DNA of 64,000 bases from Blastococcus sp. HT6-4 (GCF_039679125.1 NZ_CP155551.1:372001-436000); one strand, 5' to 3'; positions 8,234-17,856 are shown, numbered from the stretch's first letter. Notes: generated from the sequence alone by a model not told the origin. Program-made: numbers and translations.

Positions 8234-8250
8234 GTCCCTAGTCTCGGGAC
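8234..8250. repeat. Small inverted repeat GTCCC/GGGAC
   Basis: GTCCC, seven bases, GGGAC. It lies just upstream of the CGNR start codon on the minus strand, next to the larger inverted repeat. It may be a second half of the regulatory region or chance. Confidence 0.3.
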
Positions 8251-8254
8251 TGCG

Positions 8255-8282
8255 TAGGCGGTCAACGGTCTTTGACCGCCTA
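8255..8282. promoter_or_regulatory. Perfect 11-bp inverted repeat between CGNR regulator and MFS genes
   Basis: Arms TAGGCGGTCAA and TTGACCGCCTA separated by six bases, in the middle of a divergent spacer. A terminator is not expected between divergent starts, so an operator is the better reading. The centre-to-centre distance of the arms is 17 bases, compatible with a dimeric binder. Confidence 0.6.
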
Positions 8283-8318
8283 CTGTTCCTTCCCCTGCAG
8301 TGTGAAACGAGTGCACGC

Positions 8319-9521
8319 GTGCGTACCTATCTCACCGTCTGGCGGCTTCCCTCCGCCCCGGTGCTCCTCCTCGCCGGGTTCGCCGGCCGCCTGCCCTCCT
8401 CCATGGTGCCGCTCGCGCTGCTGCTCATGGTGCAGCAGCAGACGGGTTCCTACGCGGTCGCCGGTCTCGCGGCGGCCGGCCTGGGCCTCGCCTCGGCCGC
8501 GATGGCCCCGGTCCTCGGCCGCCTCGCCGACCGGAAGGGCCCGCGCCGCATCCTGCTGGTGCAGTCGACGCTCTACCCGCTGCTGCTCGCCCTGCTCGTC
8601 GCCGTCGCCCTCGGCGGCGCCCACGACGTCGCCGTCGTCGCAGCCTCGGCCCTGGCCGGCGCCAGTACGCCGCTGGTGTCGGGCACGGTCCGAGCGCTGT
8701 GGTCGCGCACCGATCCCCGTTCCCGGCCCGCCGCCTACGCCCTCGACGCCACCGCCACCGAACTGGTCTTCGTCGTCGGCCCCACGCTGGTCGCCATGCT
8801 GGCGGTGCTCGCCGCCCCGGCGTGGGCGGTCGGGCTGGCCGGCGCCCTGGCGGTCGTGGGCGCGCTCGGCGTCGCCGGCGCCGCCCGGTCGTGGGTGCCC
8901 GCGCCGGCATCTCGGGCGAGCCTGTTCTCCACCGTGCTCACCCCCGGCATGCCCCGCGTGCTGCTCAGCGGCTCGGCCGTGATGCTGGGCTTCGGGGCGC
9001 TCGAGGTGGCCATCCCGGCCTTCGCCGACTCCGCCGGCCGGCCCGGCATGTCCGGCCTGCTGCTCGCCGTCTGGTCGCTGGGCTCGGTCGCCGGTGGTCT
9101 GTGGTTCGGGGCCCGCGTCATGAGCGCGTCGCTCCCCCGGCAGTACCGCTGGCTGCTGTTCGGCGTCACCATCGGCCTCGCGCCGCTGGCCTGGGTCTCC
9201 AGTCCCTGGGCGCTGGGCGTGCTGCTCTTCCTCGGCGGGACGGCGATCGCACCCACCCTCACCGTGCAGAGCTCGCTGATCGGGTCCCTGGCTCCGGTGC
9301 ACGCGACCACGGAGGCCTTCACCTGGCTGTCGACGATCACCGTGGGCGCCTCCGCCGTCGGCGCGGCCCTCGGCGGTGCGCTGATCGAGACCCGGTGGGG
9401 GGTGCCCGGCTCGCTGGTGCTCGCCTGCGCCGGTGCGGCCGCGGCCGTCGTCGTCACCCTGGTGCCCGGTCGGCGTCCGGCGCCGCGGTCGGCAGCTCCC
9501 AGCGAACGCGTCGCCGCCTGA
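8319..9521 (+). CDS. MFS transporter
   Basis: 400 residues with about 12 hydrophobic segments. The loop between helices 2 and 3 has 'GRLADRKGPRRILL', the major facilitator signature. The second half has a weaker version of the same pattern. No family marker decides the substrate; proteins of this size in this setting are often drug or metabolite exporters. GTG start at 8319. The divergent CGNR regulator and the inverted repeat between them suggest that the regulator controls it. Confidence 0.85.
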   Translation: MRTYLTVWRLPSAPVLLLAGFAGRLPSSMVPLALLLMVQQQTGSYAVAGLAAAGLGLASAAMAPVLGRLADRKGPRRILLVQSTLYPLLLALLVAVALGGAHDVAVVAASALAGASTPLVSGTVRALWSRTDPRSRPAAYALDATATELVFVVGPTLVAMLAVLAAPAWAVGLAGALAVVGALGVAGAARSWVPAPASRASLFSTVLTPGMPRVLLSGSAVMLGFGALEVAIPAFADSAGRPGMSGLLLAVWSLGSVAGGLWFGARVMSASLPRQYRWLLFGVTIGLAPLAWVSSPWALGVLLFLGGTAIAPTLTVQSSLIGSLAPVHATTEAFTWLSTITVGASAVGAALGGALIETRWGVPGSLVLACAGAAAAVVVTLVPGRRPAPRSAAPSERVAA

Positions 9522-9617
9522 ACCGCATCCCGGCCCGGGTCCCGGACCCGGGCTGGGAGCCCCCGGAGAGCGCTGGTAGTCTCTCTCCTCGGTGGTTACG
9601 AGGTGACTCGGACCCCG

Positions 9618-9706
9618 GGAGGCTTCGCCTAGTCCGGTCTATGGCGCCGCACTGCTAATGCGGTTTGGGTTAATCCCCATCCCGGGTTCAAATCCCGGAG
9701 CCTCCG
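9618..9706 (+). tRNA. tRNA-Ser(GCT)
   Basis: 89 nt. Acceptor arms GGAGGCT/AGCCTCC pair fully, discriminator G, T-loop TTCAAAT. Anticodon stem CCGCA/TGCGG with loop CTGCTAA gives anticodon GCT at 9654-9656 (reads AGC/AGU). A long variable arm marks a class II tRNA. CCA is not encoded. Confidence 0.95.
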
Positions 9707-9726
9707 CGCACGACAACTGAACATCC

Positions 9727-9799
9727 GCACCCGTAGCTCAACGGATAGAGCATCTGACTACGGATCAGAAGGTTAGGGGTTCGAATCCCTTCGGGTGCA
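9727..9799 (+). tRNA. tRNA-Arg(ACG)
   Basis: 73 nt. Acceptor arms GCACCCG/CGGGTGC, anticodon stem TCTGA/TCAGA, loop CTACGGA with anticodon ACG at 9760-9762, T-loop TTCGAAT. The A34 of this tRNA is the usual substrate of TadA, whose gene is at 44697. CCA is not encoded. It lies 20 bases after tRNA-Ser(GCT) and is probably cotranscribed with it. Confidence 0.95.
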
Positions 9800-9818
9800 C
9801 GTCTGGTTGAGACACCGA

Positions 9819-9852
9819 GCGGCCCCGCACTTCGACGGAAGTGCGGGGCCGC
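9819..9852 (+). terminator. Terminator hairpin after the tRNA pair
   Basis: Perfect 15-bp stem (arms begin GCGGCCCCGCAC and end GTGCGGGGCCGC) with loop GACG, 20 bases after tRNA-Arg. It is followed by TTCGTCGTT, a weak T-rich tract usual for high-GC actinobacteria. Confidence 0.85.
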
Positions 9853-10138
9853 TTCGTCGTTCCCGGGTCTCCGTACCGCCGCCTCGCCGGCCGGCCGGGA
9901 CTGCTCCCTCGTCGAGTCCTGCGATCTCGGGGCGATCGACGGCTGATCGCCACGAGTCCGCATGACTGGGCGACCGGGGTCACCGACCACCGCGCTGGAG
10001 GCCCGCTCCACCGGGGGGCGTTCTTTGCGATTGCGTGACAGAACACGCCCTGCGGTGGCGCGGATGCGAGGGAGGGGTACCGAGGAAGGGGCCTGCCGCG
10101 GGCGGGCGCCGCCGTTGCCGCCTGCGCAGAGGAGTTCC
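9853..10138 (+). other. Leader region of the PBP gene
   Basis: About 285 bases between the tRNA terminator and the PBP start. Open frames run through it but have no signal or family resemblance. Together with the terminator, the gap from 9800 is 339 bases. It must contain the PBP promoter; I could not identify one. AGAGGAG at its end is the ribosome-binding site of the next gene. Confidence 0.5.
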
Positions 10139-12880
10139 GTGCCACCCCGTCCCACCGCCGACGGCCTCCTGCTGCCGGGCGTCGAGAAGGCGCCGGCGCG
10201 CCGGCCACGCCGCCGCTGGCTCGTGCTCGAGCTCGGGCTCGCGGTCGTGCTGGCCGGGATGCTGGTCGCCGGGATGGTGCTGCCGGTGGTCGGTGGGGTG
10301 TCGGTCGCGGCGCGCAGCGGTACCGATCTGCTGCGGCCGGTGTCCTCCGAGCTGCTCGACCGGACGCCGGCGGGCAACACCCGCATCCTCGCCGCGGACG
10401 GTTCGCTCATCGCCGAGCTCTACCAGCGCAACCGCACCGTGGTACCGAGCGAGGCCATCGCCCCGGTGATGAAGGACGCGCTGGTCGCCATCGAGGACAG
10501 CCGCTTCTTCGAGCACAGCGGCGTCGACGGCAAGGGCCTGACGCGGGCGCTCCTGCGCAACCTGTCCGCGGGCGAGGTGGTCGAGGGCGGCTCGACCCTC
10601 ACCCAGCAGCTGGTCAAGCAGATCCGCCTGCAGTCGGCCACCGACCCCGAGGCCCGTCAGGCGGCGACGGCGGAGGACGTGGGCCGCAAGCTCCGCGAGG
10701 CCCAGCTGGCCCTCGCCCTGGAGGAGCAGTACACCAAGGACGAGATCCTCACCCGGTACCTCAACCGGGTCTACTTCGGTGCCGGGGCCTACGGCGTGGC
10801 CGCCGCCGCCGAGACCTACTACGGCGTGACGCCGGACGCGCTCACGCTCGACCAGGCCGCCACCCTCGCCGGGCTGGTGCAGAGCCCCGCCCAGTACGAC
10901 CCCTTCGTGGCTCCCGAGCGCGCCACCCAGCGGCGTGACGTCGTGCTGGGCCGGATGGTGGAGCTCGGCATGGTGGACCCGGCCGAGGCCGACGCCGCGC
11001 GCAGCGCCTCGGTCGTCCTCACCCCGGGCGAGGGGCCGCCGCGCGGCTGCCGCGAGGCCCGGATCGGCGGCTTCTTCTGCGACTACGCCATGGACCACCT
11101 CACCGAGACCCTCGGGCTGAGCCTGGCGGAGCTGCGCACCGGTGGGTACACCATCCACACGTCGTTGGACCCGGGGATGCAGCAGGCCGGGGACGCCGCC
11201 GTCCGTCAGACGCTGGCCCTGGAGGACCCCCGCGCCGGCATCTACACCCTGGTGGAGCCGGGCACCGGCCGGGTGCTGGCCATGTCGGTCAACCGGATCT
11301 ACGGCGTGAGCGACGGCGACCCCACCAGGACGACGGTCAACCTCAACGTGGCCGCCGGGCAGGGGGCCGGATCGACCTACAAGGTGTTCACCGCCGCCGC
11401 CGCGCTCGAGCAGGGCTTCGGCCTCGACCACCGGATCACCACGTCGGACCCGTACGTCTCGACGGTGTACCGCGACGGTGACGGCCCCTACGACGTCTCG
11501 AACGCCGGCCGCTACCGGAGCACGCTGGACATGGAACAGGCGCTCTACATGTCCTCCAACACCTACTTCCTGGCGCTGGAGGACCAGCTGGGCAGCGTGG
11601 AGGCGCCGGTGCGGATGGCCCAGCGACTGGGCCTGCGCTCCCTGGACCCCATCGCCGACCAGGTGATCGCGGAGAACCGCGGCTCGTTCACCTTCGGCTC
11701 GGAGGCCACCAGCCCGCTGCACCTGGCCAACTCCTACGCCACCCTCGCCGCCGGTGGACTGCACTGCACCCCGACGCCGATCGACCGCATCCTCGATCGC
11801 CACGGTGAGCCGCTGCTGGGCGAGGACGGCCGGCCGCTCGGGGCGTCCCACTGCGAGCAGGTCGTCGCCCCCGGAGTGGCGCACACGCTCACCGCGGCCC
11901 TCCGCAAGGACGTCGAGCCCGGGTTCCCCGGTCAGACCGGCCGGCGGGCGTACGTCCCCGGCCACCAGATCGCCGGCAAGACCGGCACCACGCAGAACAA
12001 CTACTCGATCGCCTTCGTCGGCTACACCCCGCAGCTGGCGGCGAGCGTGCTCGTCTACGACCCGGTGGCCAACCAGGACGTCGGCGGTTTCGGAGGCGGC
12101 AAGGGCGCCCAGATCTGGCACGACGCGATGCAGCCGGTCCTGAGCGCCCGCCCGCCGGCGCCCTTCCCGCCCGCCGACCCGTTCCACGTGTCGGGTACCC
12201 GGGCGACCGTGCCCGGAGGCTGCGCCGGCGGGTCCACCGACCGGTGCCGCGGCCTGCTGGGCTCCCGCGATCTCGCGGTGACGGTGGTGCGCGTCGACAG
12301 CTCCCGGCCGCCGGGCGTCGTCGTCGGCGTCGACCCGGGCCCCGGCGCGATCGTCCAGAAGGACCAGCCGGTGGCGATGCTCGTCAGCAACGGTGCGTGG
12401 TGGACGCCGCCGCCGCCGCCTCCGCCGCCTCCGCCTCCGCCTCCGCCGCCGCCGGCACCCGAGCCGGAACCGGCTCCCGAGCCTGCTCCGGAACAGGCTC
12501 CCGAGCCCGCGCCGGAGCCCGAGCCCGAGCCCGCGCCGGAGCCGGCACCCGAGCCCGCGCCGGAGCCGGCACCCGAGCCCGCGCCGGAGCCGGCACCCGA
12601 GCCCGCGCCGGAGCCGGCACCCGAACCCGAGCCCGCGCCGGAGCCGGCACCCGAGCCCGCGCCGGAGCCGGCACCCGAGCCGGCACCGGAGCCGGCACCC
12701 GAGCCGGCACCGGAGCCGGCAGCCGAGCCCGCGCCGGAGCCGGCACCCGGGCCCGCGCCGGAGCCGGCACCCGAGCCCGCGCCCGAGCCGGCACCCGAGC
12801 CCGCACCCGAGCCGGCTCCCGAACCCGAACCCGAGCCCGCACCGGCGCCTGAGCCCGAGCCGGGCGGCGCAGCGGAGTAG
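10139..12880 (+). CDS. Class A penicillin-binding protein with PASTA domain and Pro/Glu tail
   Basis: 913 residues. It is a bifunctional glycosyltransferase/transpeptidase that polymerises and crosslinks peptidoglycan outside the membrane. Order: basic cytoplasmic tail, transmembrane helix 27-53, GT51 domain ('EDSRFFEH', catalytic Glu119; '[13 protein letters not shown]'), transpeptidase domain ('GSTYK', Ser412 and Lys415; 'SSNTY'; 'KTGTT' from Lys614), one PASTA domain (about 711-754), then a polyproline run and a PAPE repeat tail to the end (about 758-913). The GTG at 10139 has AGAGGAG six bases upstream; the frame is open further upstream but without such a site. The tail is much longer than in typical PonA proteins. 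Confidence 0.93.
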   Translation: MPPRPTADGLLLPGVEKAPARRPRRRWLVLELGLAVVLAGMLVAGMVLPVVGGVSVAARSGTDLLRPVSSELLDRTPAGNTRILAADGSLIAELYQRNRTVVPSEAIAPVMKDALVAIEDSRFFEHSGVDGKGLTRALLRNLSAGEVVEGGSTLTQQLVKQIRLQSATDPEARQAATAEDVGRKLREAQLALALEEQYTKDEILTRYLNRVYFGAGAYGVAAAAETYYGVTPDALTLDQAATLAGLVQSPAQYDPFVAPERATQRRDVVLGRMVELGMVDPAEADAARSASVVLTPGEGPPRGCREARIGGFFCDYAMDHLTETLGLSLAELRTGGYTIHTSLDPGMQQAGDAAVRQTLALEDPRAGIYTLVEPGTGRVLAMSVNRIYGVSDGDPTRTTVNLNVAAGQGAGSTYKVFTAAAALEQGFGLDHRITTSDPYVSTVYRDGDGPYDVSNAGRYRSTLDMEQALYMSSNTYFLALEDQLGSVEAPVRMAQRLGLRSLDPIADQVIAENRGSFTFGSEATSPLHLANSYATLAAGGLHCTPTPIDRILDRHGEPLLGEDGRPLGASHCEQVVAPGVAHTLTAALRKDVEPGFPGQTGRRAYVPGHQIAGKTGTTQNNYSIAFVGYTPQLAASVLVYDPVANQDVGGFGGGKGAQIWHDAMQPVLSARPPAPFPPADPFHVSGTRATVPGGCAGGSTDRCRGLLGSRDLAVTVVRVDSSRPPGVVVGVDPGPGAIVQKDQPVAMLVSNGAWWTPPPPPPPPPPPPPPPPAPEPEPAPEPAPEQAPEPAPEPEPEPAPEPAPEPAPEPAPEPAPEPAPEPAPEPAPEPEPAPEPAPEPAPEPAPEPAPEPAPEPAPEPAAEPAPEPAPGPAPEPAPEPAPEPAPEPAPEPAPEPEPEPAPAPEPEPGGAAE
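12406..12870 (+). repeat. Tandem repeat encoding the polyproline/PAPE tail of the PBP
   Basis: The segment starts with CCG/CCT codons for about 16 prolines. It continues with imperfect tandem units of 24 bases (GAGCCCGCGCCGGAGCCG plus GCACCC), each coding for EPAPEPAP, with smaller 6- and 12-base variants. This DNA is prone to slippage, so the length may vary between strains or be misassembled. Open frames on the other strand (Gly/Ser/Ala repeats) are by-products. Confidence 0.9.
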
Positions 12881-12981
12881 GAGTGGGGGCGGGGGGCCGG
12901 TTCTGACGGTCTGGCCGCGTTGGTCGGTCCGCCCAGCAATGGGCGGCCATTCGAATCCCGGCTACCCCCGCCCGCTCCTAC
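12877..12981. terminator. Long inverted repeat region between convergent PBP and FMN-oxidase genes
   Basis: GTAGGAG plus a G-rich stretch at 12877-12896 is matched by a C-rich stretch plus CTCCTAC at 12965-12981. Inside is a smaller hairpin CCGCCC-agcaat-GGGCGG (12929-12946). The 5' arm starts in the PBP stop codon. Convergent transcription fits a bidirectional terminator. The stretch TTCGAATCCCGGCTACCCCC (12950-12969) also looks like a tRNA 3' end. Confidence 0.45.
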
Positions 12982-13048
12982 TGTGAGCCAGGCCACATCG
13001 CGCCGTCAAGCCGTGGCCGGTGTGTCGGCGACGCCATCTGCCGCGGGG

Positions 13049-14344
13049 TCAGGGGACCCGGCGGAGGATCTCCGGGCCGAGCTGGTCGACGGCCGTGTGC
13101 CCGGTGAGCCCCAGAGTCAGGTCGAACTCGCCGAGGACGTCGGAGATCACCTGCCGGACCCCGTCCTCGCCGGCCAGCGCCAGGCCCCAGGCGAACGGGC
13201 GGCCCAGCAGGACCGCGCGGGCGCCCAGGGCGACGGCGGTGAACACGTCGGCGCCGCTGCGGATCCCGCTGTCGAACAGGACCGGGGCGCGGTCGCCCAC
13301 CGCCGCGACGACGTCGGGCAGCGCGTCCAGCGCCGCGATCGAGCGGTCCACCTGCCGCCCGCCGTGCGTGCTGACGACGACGCCGTCCATGCCCTCGTCG
13401 AGCGCGCGCCGCGCGTCGTCGGGGTGCAGGACGCCCTTGAGCAGGATGGGCAGCTTCGTGCGCGAGCGCAGCCACGCGAGGTCGGCCCAGCTGATCGAGG
13501 GCCGGGAGTAGATGGCCAGGAAGGTCTCGACGGCGGCCCTCGGCAGCGGTGAGCGGAGGTTCTCGCGGAAGGAGCCCGGCCAGGCCCTCGCCATCGTCAC
13601 CAGCGCCCTGATCGCCGCGGGCGTGGGCCGGGGCTGCGGCTGGGCAGGTGGGGAGCCCGGGCGCCCGGCGGCCGCGGCGCGCTCCTCGACCAGCCGGCGG
13701 AACACGGGGTCGGAGGTGTACTGGGCGATGCCCTTGCCGAGCGCGAACGGGAGGTGGCCCAGGTCGAGGTCGCGCGGGCGCCAGCCCAGCATCGTGGTGT
13801 CCAGGGTGACCACCAGGGCATCGCAGCCGGCGGCCTCGGCGCGGCCGATCAGGCTCTCCACCAGCTCGTCGGAGGTGGACCAGTACAGCTGGAACCAGCG
13901 GGGGGAGTCACCCATCGCCCCGGCGCACTCCTCCATGGGCACCGAGCCCTGGTTGGAGAAGACCATCGGCACGCCGGTGGCGGCGGCGGCCCGCGCCACG
14001 GCGAGATCGGCCTCGGGGTGCACCAGTTCGAGAGCGCCCACGGGGCCGAGCAGCAAGGGGGCCGGCAGCCGGCGACCGAAGAGTTCCACCGAGGTGTCGC
14101 GGACGCTCGCGTCCCGCAGCACCCGCGGCACCACGGCCCACCGGTCGAACGCCGCACGGTTGGCCCGCTGTGTCGCCTCGTCGCCGGCGCCGCCGGCCAC
14201 GTAGCCGTAGGCCCGCGCGTCGAGCACCCGCTCGGCGCGCTCCTTCAGCCGCCGGATGCTCACCGGCACGCGCGGGGAGTGCCCGAACACCCCGGCCCGG
14301 TAGACCTCGTTCTGCCGCCGTCGACCCGCACCCGCTTCGTCCAC
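13049..14344 (-). CDS. FMN-dependent alpha-hydroxy acid oxidase (lactate 2-monooxygenase-like)
   Basis: 431 residues. It has the FMN-dependent alpha-hydroxy-acid dehydrogenase fold: '[11 protein letters not shown]' near the N terminus, '[10 protein letters not shown]', 'WFQLYWS', '[13 protein letters not shown]' with the flavin lysine, '[11 protein letters not shown]' with the catalytic His, and '[23 protein letters not shown]'. The length and the inserted segment around 175-240 ('[20 protein letters not shown]') resemble lactate 2-monooxygenase rather than quinone-linked LldD. It should oxidise a 2-hydroxy acid such as lactate; the exact substrate is uncertain. It stands alone, convergent with the PBP gene. 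Confidence 0.85.
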   Translation of the reverse strand: MDEAGAGRRRQNEVYRAGVFGHSPRVPVSIRRLKERAERVLDARAYGYVAGGAGDEATQRANRAAFDRWAVVPRVLRDASVRDTSVELFGRRLPAPLLLGPVGALELVHPEADLAVARAAAATGVPMVFSNQGSVPMEECAGAMGDSPRWFQLYWSTSDELVESLIGRAEAAGCDALVVTLDTTMLGWRPRDLDLGHLPFALGKGIAQYTSDPVFRRLVEERAAAAGRPGSPPAQPQPRPTPAAIRALVTMARAWPGSFRENLRSPLPRAAVETFLAIYSRPSISWADLAWLRSRTKLPILLKGVLHPDDARRALDEGMDGVVVSTHGGRQVDRSIAALDALPDVVAAVGDRAPVLFDSGIRSGADVFTAVALGARAVLLGRPFAWGLALAGEDGVRQVISDVLGEFDLTLGLTGHTAVDQLGPEILRRVP

Positions 14345-14555
14345 CCGGTCACCGTAGTGACCGGGCTCTCATCCGATCCGGCGGGTGCCCGCGACCGCCT
14401 GGGTGCGTGACCTCCCGGTGATTGCCGGGTGGCGGTTCGGGGAACGAATGCCCGACACGCCGCGCGACACGCGCGACACGCGCGTAACGGGCTGGCAACG
14501 AACCGTCACATCCGTCATCATCTGGAACTTGAGTGCACCGGAACGGGAGGACGGA

Positions 14556-15665
14556 CTGACCAGCACGCTCGAGCGCGCCGCCGAGCCGGCGTCGACGGCG
14601 CCGGTGCGGGCAACGCGTGGCGCCCGCTCCGCCGGTGTCGTGACCGGCCTCCTCGTCCTCCTGCTCGGTGTCGCCGTGGCCGGTGCCGCCCCGGCGCTCG
14701 CGATCGACGACCCCACGCGCCCGGACTACCGCGTCACCCACGGGCCGAGCTGCCGCCCCGGCGGGATCGTCGTCGAGGTGGTCGCCGGCACGGCCGCCTA
14801 CACCGTCCGTCTGTCGACCACCCGGCAGCCGGCCGGCGAGGACGAGGCCGTGCTGGCCCCCCTGGGGAGCGTGGTGCTGCGCACCGGCGACGTGGCCCCG
14901 GGCGAGACCATCGATCCCCGCCTCGAGTTCGCCACCCGCGACGGCTCCGGCGCGACCTACGTGGACGAGCTCGAGGACTACACGCTCACCCGCCCCACGG
15001 TGGAGGACTGCGAGGTCGCGCTCAACCCGCCGCCCGCCCCGCCGGTCGTCCCCGCGGTCACCGTCGGACCCGCCGCTCCGAGCGCCGCGCCGCCCAGCGG
15101 CACGGCGACCGGCCGGACGACCACCGGCTCCCGGCCGACCGGACCGGCGACCTCCACCGTTCCCGCGGGCACCTCCGCGCCCGCGACCACCACGAGCGGG
15201 TCGGCCTCGCCGGCCCCGCAGCCGGCCGGGCTGTCCCCGGCCGGGCGGCTGAGCGCCGGGGCCGCTGCCGGGCTGGTGCAGGTGGGCGGGACGGTGGTCC
15301 TGCACGGAGCCGGCTTCCTGCCCGGCGAACGGGTGGACATCCTGCTGCACGGCAGCGACGTGCTGCTGGCCACCGCCACCGCGGACACGGACGGCGCGGT
15401 GCGCGTCGACGTCCGGATCCCGGTGGAGGCGACCACGGGGCCGGTGACCCTCGACATGGTCGGCGCCGACTCGGCCGTGATCACGGGCGTCGACCTGCAG
15501 GTCGCGGCCGGGCAGCAGGAGGTCCCGCCCGCCCGGGGCGTGCTCTCCCTCGCCTCCCTGGTGGCCGCGGCGGTGGCGCTCGTAGCGACGGTCGCCGGCC
15601 TGGTGTCCGTCGCCGGGCAGCAGCACGCGGGCCGGCACGAGCGCCGTCCGGTCCCGTCCCGCTGA
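14556..15665 (+). CDS. Secreted, membrane-anchored surface protein with Pro/Thr-rich linker
   Basis: 369 residues if started at the CTG at 14556, which has GGGAGG five bases upstream. A TTG at 14529 and ATGs at 14448 and 14385 are in frame but lack a ribosome-binding site. Features: a signal peptide (hydrophobic core 'VVTGLLVLLLGVAVAGAAPALA'), a globular domain with a Cys pair (about residues 50-155), a Pro/Thr/Ser-rich linker, a second beta-rich domain ('GGTVVLHGAGFLPGERVDILLHG', like IPT/TIG or bacterial Ig folds), and a C-terminal transmembrane helix with a basic tail. No known function. Probably a wall-spanning surface protein. Confidence 0.65.
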   Translation: MTSTLERAAEPASTAPVRATRGARSAGVVTGLLVLLLGVAVAGAAPALAIDDPTRPDYRVTHGPSCRPGGIVVEVVAGTAAYTVRLSTTRQPAGEDEAVLAPLGSVVLRTGDVAPGETIDPRLEFATRDGSGATYVDELEDYTLTRPTVEDCEVALNPPPAPPVVPAVTVGPAAPSAAPPSGTATGRTTTGSRPTGPATSTVPAGTSAPATTTSGSASPAPQPAGLSPAGRLSAGAAAGLVQVGGTVVLHGAGFLPGERVDILLHGSDVLLATATADTDGAVRVDVRIPVEATTGPVTLDMVGADSAVITGVDLQVAAGQQEVPPARGVLSLASLVAAAVALVATVAGLVSVAGQQHAGRHERRPVPSR

Positions 15666-15705
15666 CGGCGGTTTCATCGCCGCGGGTCCGGGGGACCATG
15701 GTCTG

Positions 15706-16206
15706 GTGTCACGGTCCGAGGACGCGCTCGCGCGCGGAGTCCCCCGGGACACCGCCGCTCTTCCCGGAGTCGCTCCCCGCCCCGCCGAGACGTGGTTGCG
15801 CATCGTGCAGGTGCACGACCGCATCACCCGGCGGGTCGATTCAGCGCTCCACCGCCACCACGACCTCTCGCTGACCGGCTTCGAGGCGCTCCGCCGGATC
15901 GCCGAGTCGCCGGGGGAGCGGGCCTCCATGGGCGAGGTCGCCGAGGCCGTCGGGCTGTCCCGGCCCGGCGTCACGAGCACGATCAACCGGCTGGTGGCCC
16001 AGGGGCTGGTGGTCCGCGAGCGCGGCGCGGGCGACAGGCGGCTCCTGCACGCACGGCTCACCGAGGCCGGCCGCGAGCGGGTGACGGCGGCACGGGTCAC
16101 CCACGACGACCTCGTCGCCCACCTGCTCACGCTGCTCGGGGACGACTCCGCCGTCGTCACCGATGCCCTGGCCCGCGTCTCGGCCGCCACCCGCGCCCGC
16201 CGCTGA
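15706..16206 (+). CDS. MarR family transcriptional regulator
   Basis: 166 residues. The winged helix-turn-helix is seen in 'ASMGEVAEAVGLSRPGVTSTINRLVAQGLVVRERGAGDRRL', with flanking helices for dimerisation. GTG start. MarR proteins are usually repressors released by small aromatic or carboxylic ligands. It precedes the ThDP enzyme and transporter genes on the same strand, so it may control this unit and sense its substrate. Confidence 0.9.
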   Translation: MSRSEDALARGVPRDTAALPGVAPRPAETWLRIVQVHDRITRRVDSALHRHHDLSLTGFEALRRIAESPGERASMGEVAEAVGLSRPGVTSTINRLVAQGLVVRERGAGDRRLLHARLTEAGRERVTAARVTHDDLVAHLLTLLGDDSAVVTDALARVSAATRARR

Positions 16207-16305
16207 GCTCGCCCGGTGCGGCGCGCGCGGGCCGCGTACGGTTCGGCCCGTGGGCGCGCCCTGTGATCGACGTCATCCGGCCACCGACCGGCCGGGGCGG
16301 CCGGC

Positions 16306-17856
16306 ATGAACGGGGCCGGCGCGCTGATCAGCACCCTGGTCGAGGGTGGGGTCGACGTCTGCTTCGCCAACCCCGGCACCTCCGAGATGCACTTCGTGGC
16401 CGCCCTGGACCGCGTGCCGCGGATGCGCGGGGTCCTGTGCCTGTTCGAGGGGGTCGCGACCGGGGCGGCCGACGGCTACGGGCGGATGACCGGGGGCCCG
16501 GCCGGCGTCCTGCTCCACCTGGGGCCCGGCCTCGCCAACGGCCTGGCCAACCTGCACAACGCGCGCCGTGCCGCGACGCCCCTCGTCGCGGTGGTGGGCG
16601 ACCACGCCGGCTACCACAAGGCCTACGACTCGCCGCTGGAGTCGGACATCGAGGCGCTCGCGGGCACGGTGTCGGGCTGGGTGCGGCGCTCGGCGCGCTC
16701 CGCCGACGTCGGCGCCGACGCGGCGGCCGCCATCGCCGCGTCGCGGACACCGCCCGGGCAGATCGCCACGCTCGTCCTGCCGGCGGACGTCTCCTGGTCC
16801 GACGGGGGCACGCCCGCGACCCCGGTCGCCGTCCCCCCGCCGGCGGCGGTTCCGGACGACGTCGTCGCGTCGGTCGCCGCCCTGCTGACGTCGGGGGAGC
16901 CCTGCGCCCTCCTGCTCGGCGGTGCCGCGACGCGGACGCCGGGCATCGCCGCCGCGAGCCGGGTGGCCGCCGCCACGGGCGCCGCGCTGTACTGCGAGAC
17001 CTTCCCGGCACGGCTCGAGCGGGGCGCCGGCCGGCCACCGCTGGAACGGCTGCCGCGCGCGGCGGAGCAGGTCTCCGAGCGGCTGGCGGGGATCGCCCAC
17101 CTCGTGGTCGTCGGCGCCCGGGCGCCGGTGTCGTTCTTCGCCTACCCGGACAAGCCGAGCGACCTCGTGCCGGCCGGCTGCCGGGTGCACGAGTTCGGCG
17201 CCGGGGGCGACGACCTGCCAGGTGCACTGGAGCACCTGGCGGAACTCGTCGGCGCCGCGCCGGAGGCGGCCACCCAGCCCCTCCTGCGCCCGGTCCTGCC
17301 CGAGGGGGCGCTGACCCCCCACACGGTGGGCCGGGTCGTCGGCGCCCTCCTGCCGGAGGGGGCGATCGTGGTGGACGAGGGGGTGACATCGACCCGGCAG
17401 ATGGGGCTCCCGACCGCCGGCGCGCCGCCGCACGACTGGCTGACCCTCACCGGGGGCGCGATCGGGCAGGGCCTGCCGGCGGCCACCGGCGCGGCGGTCG
17501 CGTGCCCCGGCCGGCCGGTCGTCTGCCTGGAGGGTGACGGGAGCGCCATGTACACGATCTCGGCGCTGTGGACGCAGGCCCGCGAGGGGCTCGACGTCAC
17601 CACGGTGGTGCTCAGCAACCGCTCCTACCGGATCCTCGAGGGCGAGCTGGCGCAGGTCGGCGCGACCGCATCCGGGCCCCGGGCCCGCGACCTGCTCGAG
17701 CTCTCCCGGCCGGAGCTGGACTTCGCCGCGATGGCGTCCGGCATGGGCGTGCCCGCCACCCGGGTCCGGACGGCCGAGGAGTTCGCCCGCCAGTTCCGGC
17801 GGGCGATTTCCGAGCCTGGTCCGCACCTGATCGACGTCGTCCTCGAGGTGCCCTGA
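16306..17856 (+). CDS. Thiamine-diphosphate enzyme, acetolactate synthase/benzoylformate decarboxylase type
   Basis: 516 residues with the three-domain ThDP-enzyme layout. The N-terminal domain has the catalytic Glu48 ('LFEGVATGAADGYGRM'). The ThDP-binding motif is 'GDGSAMYTISALW' (Asp411) ending in 'SNRSY'. It is shorter than catabolic or anabolic acetolactate synthases, has no small-subunit gene beside it, and resembles the IlvB-like/benzoylformate-decarboxylase group. The likely reaction is decarboxylation or carboligation of a 2-oxo acid. It lies between a MarR regulator and a carboxylate transporter, so a role in catabolism of an imported acid fits better than branched-chain amino acid synthesis. 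Confidence 0.82.
   Translation: MNGAGALISTLVEGGVDVCFANPGTSEMHFVAALDRVPRMRGVLCLFEGVATGAADGYGRMTGGPAGVLLHLGPGLANGLANLHNARRAATPLVAVVGDHAGYHKAYDSPLESDIEALAGTVSGWVRRSARSADVGADAAAAIAASRTPPGQIATLVLPADVSWSDGGTPATPVAVPPPAAVPDDVVASVAALLTSGEPCALLLGGAATRTPGIAAASRVAAATGAALYCETFPARLERGAGRPPLERLPRAAEQVSERLAGIAHLVVVGARAPVSFFAYPDKPSDLVPAGCRVHEFGAGGDDLPGALEHLAELVGAAPEAATQPLLRPVLPEGALTPHTVGRVVGALLPEGAIVVDEGVTSTRQMGLPTAGAPPHDWLTLTGGAIGQGLPAATGAAVACPGRPVVCLEGDGSAMYTISALWTQAREGLDVTTVVLSNRSYRILEGELAQVGATASGPRARDLLELSRPELDFAAMASGMGVPATRVRTAEEFARQFRRAISEPGPHLIDVVLEVP

Noticed and set aside
12406..12870. CRISPR-like array
   Set aside because: Repeats are contiguous, without unique spacers, and sit inside a coding frame; no cas genes.
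12055..12996. Open frames on both strands encoding Gly/Ser/Ala or Arg/Ala repeats opposite the PBP tail
   Set aside because: By-products of the 24-base GC repeat that codes for PAPE in the PBP frame.
16306..17856. Biosynthetic acetolactate synthase (IlvB)
   Set aside because: No regulatory subunit gene, short length, and a catabolic-type neighbourhood.
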